A stretch of 10,209 bases of DNA from Paenibacillus sp. FSL H7-0331 (GTDB lineage: Bacteria > Bacillota > Bacilli > Paenibacillales > NBRC-103111). Positions 7,861 to 10,209 of this stretch are shown here, piece by piece; position 1 is the stretch's first letter, and every line of letters begins with the position of its first letter. Position numbers and translations under genes: made by a program. The stretch lies in assembly GCF_001956045.1 (NCBI RefSeq), contig NZ_MRTH01000083.1, forward strand, positions 1-10,209, read 5' to 3'. A model generated the notes under the pieces. That model was not told the origin of the DNA, did no database searches, and was given only the letters and a program-made list of their open reading frames with translations.

Positions 7861-8745
7861 TTGTTAGACCTACAAGCTACTTATTACACAGCCGTATCGG
7901 TATTATCATTAGCAGGTATATACCTGTTTTGGAAAACGAGAGCAATATTGTTAGCTGGAAGAGTCCAGGCCAAAAAGCGGCGATACACACAGCTGCAGCA
8001 AATCGTACAGGAACGTTTTAGAGACGATGAGGTCACGAAAACTCTTGCTATTTCCGGGTTACCTATCAATTCAACACAATATCAAATCATCAGATATCTT
8101 CTTGTAGGTCTTCTATTGATTAGCAACCTTGCATCCCATTCACTGAAAGGAGGCGATATGACTTCATCTTTGGGATTTATCGTAATTGTGTTTATGATTA
8201 CAAGTCCAAAGGTGTATATCTTCAAGCGAAAGACCCCTTATAAATATTTAATGGACCTTTTGACTTCGAGGTACAAGTACAAAAAAAATTTAGAAGTCTA
8301 TCGTGCCATTTCACAACTGAAAAATCTTATTATCATTAAACAGGAGAGACCACCAGGATCGCTTTACATCCTGGAGCAATTAAATAAATTTACGAAGATA
8401 ACAAAACCTATCTTTAATCGAATGTTAATGATGTGGACGATGGGACAAAAGGAAGCAGCTTGCAAGTATTTTGTTGAAGCAATGGATACGGATCATGCAC
8501 AGGAAATTGGAAGCTTGTTTGAAAAGCTGGATGGACTAAATCCAATCGAATTGAAGAACCAGCTCATCCTATTTCAAGAGGATTTTAAACAAAAACGCCA
8601 AACGGAGAAGCTGAAACAAAATCAATATCGGAGTCACATGATATATGCTGTTGTTGTTATATCCCTGATATCTGTATTAACGAACTTTTTGGTTTTGGGT
8701 TTCCTGATGGATTTATTAAAAGGTTTCCAACAAATCAATCAATGA
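7861..8745 (+). CDS. tadC: TadC-like inner-membrane platform protein (GspF-type T2SSF domain)
   Basis: The protein has 294 residues and starts with TTG. An N-terminal membrane helix (about 7-25) is followed by a basic stretch (KKRRYTQ). Two close helices lie at about 74-91 and 102-121, and a final helix spans about 260-286. The loop between (about 125-255) is charged and helical, as in a T2SSF domain. The arrangement of one, two and one helices and the length match TadC, and the position directly after the TadB-like gene is typical. It should pair with the TadB-like protein as the membrane platform of the machine. The 12-nt gap to the next gene implies one transcript. The alternative is a second TadB-type protein that does not belong to the TadC family proper; a profile search would settle it. 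Confidence 0.65.
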   Translation: MLDLQATYYTAVSVLSLAGIYLFWKTRAILLAGRVQAKKRRYTQLQQIVQERFRDDEVTKTLAISGLPINSTQYQIIRYLLVGLLLISNLASHSLKGGDMTSSLGFIVIVFMITSPKVYIFKRKTPYKYLMDLLTSRYKYKKNLEVYRAISQLKNLIIIKQERPPGSLYILEQLNKFTKITKPIFNRMLMMWTMGQKEAACKYFVEAMDTDHAQEIGSLFEKLDGLNPIELKNQLILFQEDFKQKRQTEKLKQNQYRSHMIYAVVVISLISVLTNFLVLGFLMDLLKGFQQINQ

Positions 8746-8757
8746 GGAGAAGTGGAC

Positions 8758-8907
8758 ATGAAAGAATTTATTATCGTAGCTGCATTTGTTATTCTGGGGA
8801 GCTTCCTTTCTTACACTTATATAAATGGTAGTACCGACACGGCAACAGTCCAAACAAAACGTGTCGCTGACAAACAAATGCTAAAGATGGCAGATGTAGA
8901 AAGATAA
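8758..8907 (+). CDS. Small one-helix membrane peptide, 49 residues, candidate pilin-like subunit
   Basis: The frame starts at ATG 8758, eight nt after AGGAG (8745-8749), and encodes 49 residues beginning MKEFIIVAAFVILGSFLSYTYIN. Residues 4-22 form one membrane helix, followed by a polar, charged tail (residues 23-49). Its place right after the TadC-like gene with a good ribosome site, only 12 nt away, argues that it is real even though it is short. In many Tad loci the Flp pilin is a peptide of about this size. No Flp motif of the type G-x-x-x-x-E-Y is visible and there is no Glu at +5 of a mature form, so the name Flp is not justified. It could be a pilin subunit, a minor subunit or a small regulator of the membrane platform. 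Confidence 0.6.
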   Translation: MKEFIIVAAFVILGSFLSYTYINGSTDTATVQTKRVADKQMLKMADVER

Positions 8908-8946
8908 GAATCTCTTGAATAGTTCTTTACTCGTCTCCATAATAAT

Positions 8947-8982
8947 AACCGCAGTATCATTACTATTGGGATTACTGCGGTT
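8947..8982 (+). promoter_or_regulatory. Strong intergenic stem-loop, possible processing or attenuation element
   Basis: AACCGCAGTA (8947-8956) and TACTGCGGTT (8973-8982) form a perfect 10-bp stem with a 16-nt loop. The stem is G+C-rich compared with its surroundings, so it should be stable, but the following bases (TATGGG) lack a U-tract. It lies in the 128-nt gap between the small peptide and the next gene. It could protect the upstream transcript's 3' end or cause partial termination, making the peptide more abundant than downstream products. Confidence 0.45.
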
Positions 8983-8996
8983 TATGGGATCGGGTA

Positions 8997-9010
8997 ACAT
9001 CTCAAGATGT
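8997..9010. repeat. Short palindrome in the same gap
   Basis: ACATCT (8997-9002) and AGATGT (9005-9010) are perfect complements around a 2-nt centre, CA. The palindrome stands upstream of the ribosome site at 9026. It could be an operator, but with only one copy visible this is uncertain. Confidence 0.25.
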
Positions 9011-9025
9011 CCATATATATAAAGC

Positions 9026-9031
9026 AGGTGA
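9026..9031 (+). promoter_or_regulatory. Ribosome binding site AGGTGA supporting a TTG start at 9036
   Basis: AGGTGA is followed by TTCT and then TTG at 9036. No ATG in frame offers a comparable site before the hydrophobic N-terminus, so the TTG start is preferred. Confidence 0.5.
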
Positions 9032-9035
9032 TTCT

Positions 9036-9449
9036 TTGGCGAAATTTATTATAGCCTTTTCGATGATGCTTCTTGTTTTCTTCCCAATCGTTCAATATAC
9101 ATTAAATCAAGCCAACCACAACCGAATGGAGAACGCTATAGAAATCGTTCACAAGCATGTTCAACAAGCCAGGACAGATGGCTATTTTACTCCAGGTAAC
9201 ATTGATAATATGAAAAATGAGCTTGCTTTGAGATGTAATGTTACATTGAGCAAGATTATGGTAAATGTAACGACAACACCTAAATATCGATTTAATGCAT
9301 TTGATCAACGTGAAATGATTGACTACGATATTCAAATCCCGATAAATGAAATTATTGCTATGGCAAGTTATTTTGGTTTTACAAGTGAACAAAATAAGAG
9401 TGTGTACACGATCCGGGGATCTGCTCCGAGTGAGGTACTCGCCCCATGA
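9036..9449 (+). CDS. Pilin/TadE-like membrane protein of Tad locus, 137 residues
   Basis: The protein starts with TTG and has a hydrophobic N-terminal helix (about 3-21, KFIIAFSMMLLVFFPIVQY). An amphipathic helix follows (NRMENAIEIVHKHVQQARTDG), then a beta-rich, Ile- and Thr-containing C-terminal part ending YTIRGSAPSEVLAP. One N-terminal helix then a small globular domain is the shape of TadE/TadF minor pilins and type IV pseudopilins. The place after TadC also fits. From memory it resembles short Tad-locus families of unknown function such as DUF4320, but I cannot confirm a match. No prepilin-peptidase site (a Gly followed five residues on by Glu) is present at the helix. The stop overlaps the next start by ATGA, so the two proteins are probably made together. 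Confidence 0.55.
   Translation: MAKFIIAFSMMLLVFFPIVQYTLNQANHNRMENAIEIVHKHVQQARTDGYFTPGNIDNMKNELALRCNVTLSKIMVNVTTTPKYRFNAFDQREMIDYDIQIPINEIIAMASYFGFTSEQNKSVYTIRGSAPSEVLAP
9427..9441 (+). promoter_or_regulatory. Small hairpin presenting the ribosome site in its loop
   Basis: CGAGT (9427-9431) and ACTCG (9437-9441) pair perfectly, leaving GAGGT (9432-9436) as the loop. GAGGT is the likely ribosome site for the ATG at 9446, nine nt away. The hairpin lies inside the end of the upstream gene, which suits translational coupling. Confidence 0.3.
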
Positions 9450-9931
9450 AGATATTTATTTTGTGGATGAGTTTATTTCTATTAAATATTATTTTTTTGA
9501 ATATTCAAAATGAATACAATCGAGCTGAACGTCATTTTATTCAGCTCAAATATATAGCCGAGGAAGCAGCGGCAGCAGCCACCCAATATTATCAATCGAT
9601 ACCTTATTCCAACGGAACAATGGTATTTGACCAAACAGAAGGAATTAAAGCTGCCGAATATGTGATTAGGCAGGATCTAAATTTAGACAATAATTACATA
9701 CCTATGCCGGGGAGCTATTGGGTCGACAAGGTGACCTACAACATTCAATTTTTTGATGACTCCAATACGACGTATCCCATTTTATATAATCACAGCTCTG
9801 GATTCTTTTCCAAAGCAATTGGGGACCCCACTGTTGTTGTTACTATTAATGTAGGTAAGCCCAGATATTCTATTGTAGCTCCAACCAATAATTATTTTAG
9901 AACGGCTGCTCATGAATGGAAGGAACGTTAA
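9446..9931 (+). CDS. Second pilin/TadE-like membrane protein of Tad locus, 161 residues
   Basis: The protein begins MKIFILWMSLFLLNIIFLNIQNEYNRAERHF, giving one membrane helix at about 3-20. A helix containing AEEAAAAATQYY at about 38-49 follows. The remainder is beta-rich and Tyr-, Asn- and Thr-containing, ending HEWKER. Such a helix plus exported domain fits a minor pilin or TadE/TadF-type protein, and the pairing with a preceding similar gene is common in Tad loci. It shares the ATGA overlap and polarity with that gene but little sequence, so it is not a recent copy. As in its neighbour, no prepilin cleavage site is visible. The TAA is followed by 31 nt and then a new gene. Assignment is by shape and position only. 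Confidence 0.55.
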   Translation: MKIFILWMSLFLLNIIFLNIQNEYNRAERHFIQLKYIAEEAAAAATQYYQSIPYSNGTMVFDQTEGIKAAEYVIRQDLNLDNNYIPMPGSYWVDKVTYNIQFFDDSNTTYPILYNHSSGFFSKAIGDPTVVVTINVGKPRYSIVAPTNNYFRTAAHEWKER

Positions 9932-9962
9932 GATAGATGATGGCAACAGAGGAGTGGTAAGA

Positions 9963-10209
9963 ATGACCAAGCTTACGGTGGATCTGGAGGATCTGAAGCC
10001 TTTAATTAAACAAGCTCAAGATACGAAAGGTAATATAGAGCAGCTCTACAATCAAAGCAGAATTTATTTATCAATAGCACGTTCCGATTCCAATATGGCC
10101 GAAACCTACTACAGGAACTCCAAGACACAGCTGGACACGATTGTGAACGTCTTACAGACGACGTATAACGCTCTGATGGAGCTGCAAGCCGCAGAACCAC
10201 CCCGAAGTC
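9963..10209 (+). CDS. Helical protein of unknown function, N-terminal 82 residues (3' end outside window)
   Basis: ATG at 9963 has AGAGGAG at 9948-9954, eight nt upstream, which makes the start credible. The 82 visible residues (MTKLTVDLEDLKPLIKQAQD...) are almost wholly helical and look like a coiled coil: LIKQAQDTKGNIEQLYNQ, then SIARSDSNMAETYYRNSKTQLDTIVNVLQTTYNALMELQ. The frame is open at the window end, so length and domains are unknown. It has no signal peptide or membrane helix. It is 31 nt after the preceding gene and on the same strand, so it may belong to the Tad-like operon. A helical N-terminus of this type also occurs in WXG100/LXG secreted proteins, but no WXG or LXG motif appears in what is visible. 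Sampled G+C of its later part (about 50%) is higher than in the preceding genes. Confidence 0.55.
   Translation, partial: MTKLTVDLEDLKPLIKQAQDTKGNIEQLYNQSRIYLSIARSDSNMAETYYRNSKTQLDTIVNVLQTTYNALMELQAAEPPRS

Noticed and set aside
7686..8021. 111-codon + strand frame spanning the TadB/TadC-like junction
   Set aside because: It is a shifted frame across two better-supported genes, which have ribosome sites and membrane topology.
3381..8745. Competence (ComG) or general type II secretion operon
   Set aside because: The two separate T2SSF proteins together with CpaB-like and CpaE-like proteins fit a Tad locus, whereas ComG has one GspF-type protein and no CpaB/CpaE.
8947..8982. Full intrinsic terminator after the 49-residue gene
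   Set aside because: The stem is good but the bases that follow on either strand do not form a clear U-tract, so I list it only as a possible processing or attenuation element.
9012..9021. TATATATAA box as a promoter for the gene at 9036
   Set aside because: It is too close to the ribosome site at 9026 to leave room for a transcript start, and no -35 box is at the right distance.
1..10209. CRISPR arrays, tRNA or rRNA genes, transposases
   Set aside because: I saw no regularly spaced repeats, tRNA-like cloverleaf or transposase-like protein in any part of the window.

Overview
The window looks like a Gram-positive, low-to-mid G+C Bacillales chromosome segment. Most genes have strong purine-rich Shine-Dalgarno (SD) sites, several use TTG or GTG starts, and the Tad proteins resemble those of Firmicutes without an outer membrane. 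A Paenibacillus-like host is my guess; no single marker gene proves it.

Layout, all genes on the + strand. Positions 1-1990 hold the 3' end of a large extracellular protein with fibronectin-III/Ig-like repeats and a PKD domain. Positions 2039-2938 encode a protein I do not recognise. Positions 2939-3380 are an AT-rich gap with two hairpins, the second resembling a terminator. Positions 3381-9931 hold a compact gene cluster of Tad (tight adherence, type IVc pilus) type, in the order CpaB-like SAF-domain protein, CpaE/TadZ-like protein, CpaF/TadA-like ATPase, TadB-like and TadC-like membrane proteins, a 49-residue one-helix peptide, then two pilin/TadE-like proteins with an N-terminal membrane segment. 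From 9963 a mostly helical protein begins and runs off the window.

The genes from 3381 to 8907 are tightly coupled: a 23-nt overlap, an ATGA overlap, then gaps of 11, 17 and 12 nt. A 128-nt gap carrying a strong hairpin follows, then another ATGA-overlapping pair. By analogy with known Tad systems, the CpaF-like ATPase would power a TadB/TadC platform that assembles or exports the small one-helix proteins. The CpaE-like protein would position the machine, and the CpaB-like protein would work just outside the membrane. The large Fn3/PKD protein upstream could be a surface partner or cargo, but nothing in the sequence proves this.

The cluster is unusual. The CpaE-like protein lacks both P-loop lysines. 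The ATPase has an altered Walker B/Arg region. None of the three small membrane proteins shows a recognisable Flp prepilin cleavage motif, and no prepilin peptidase or secretin is present in the window. Hand counts of sampled lines give about 50-57% G+C in much of the first gene and about 50% at the far right end, against roughly 33-47% inside the Tad block. The block may therefore have its own history.
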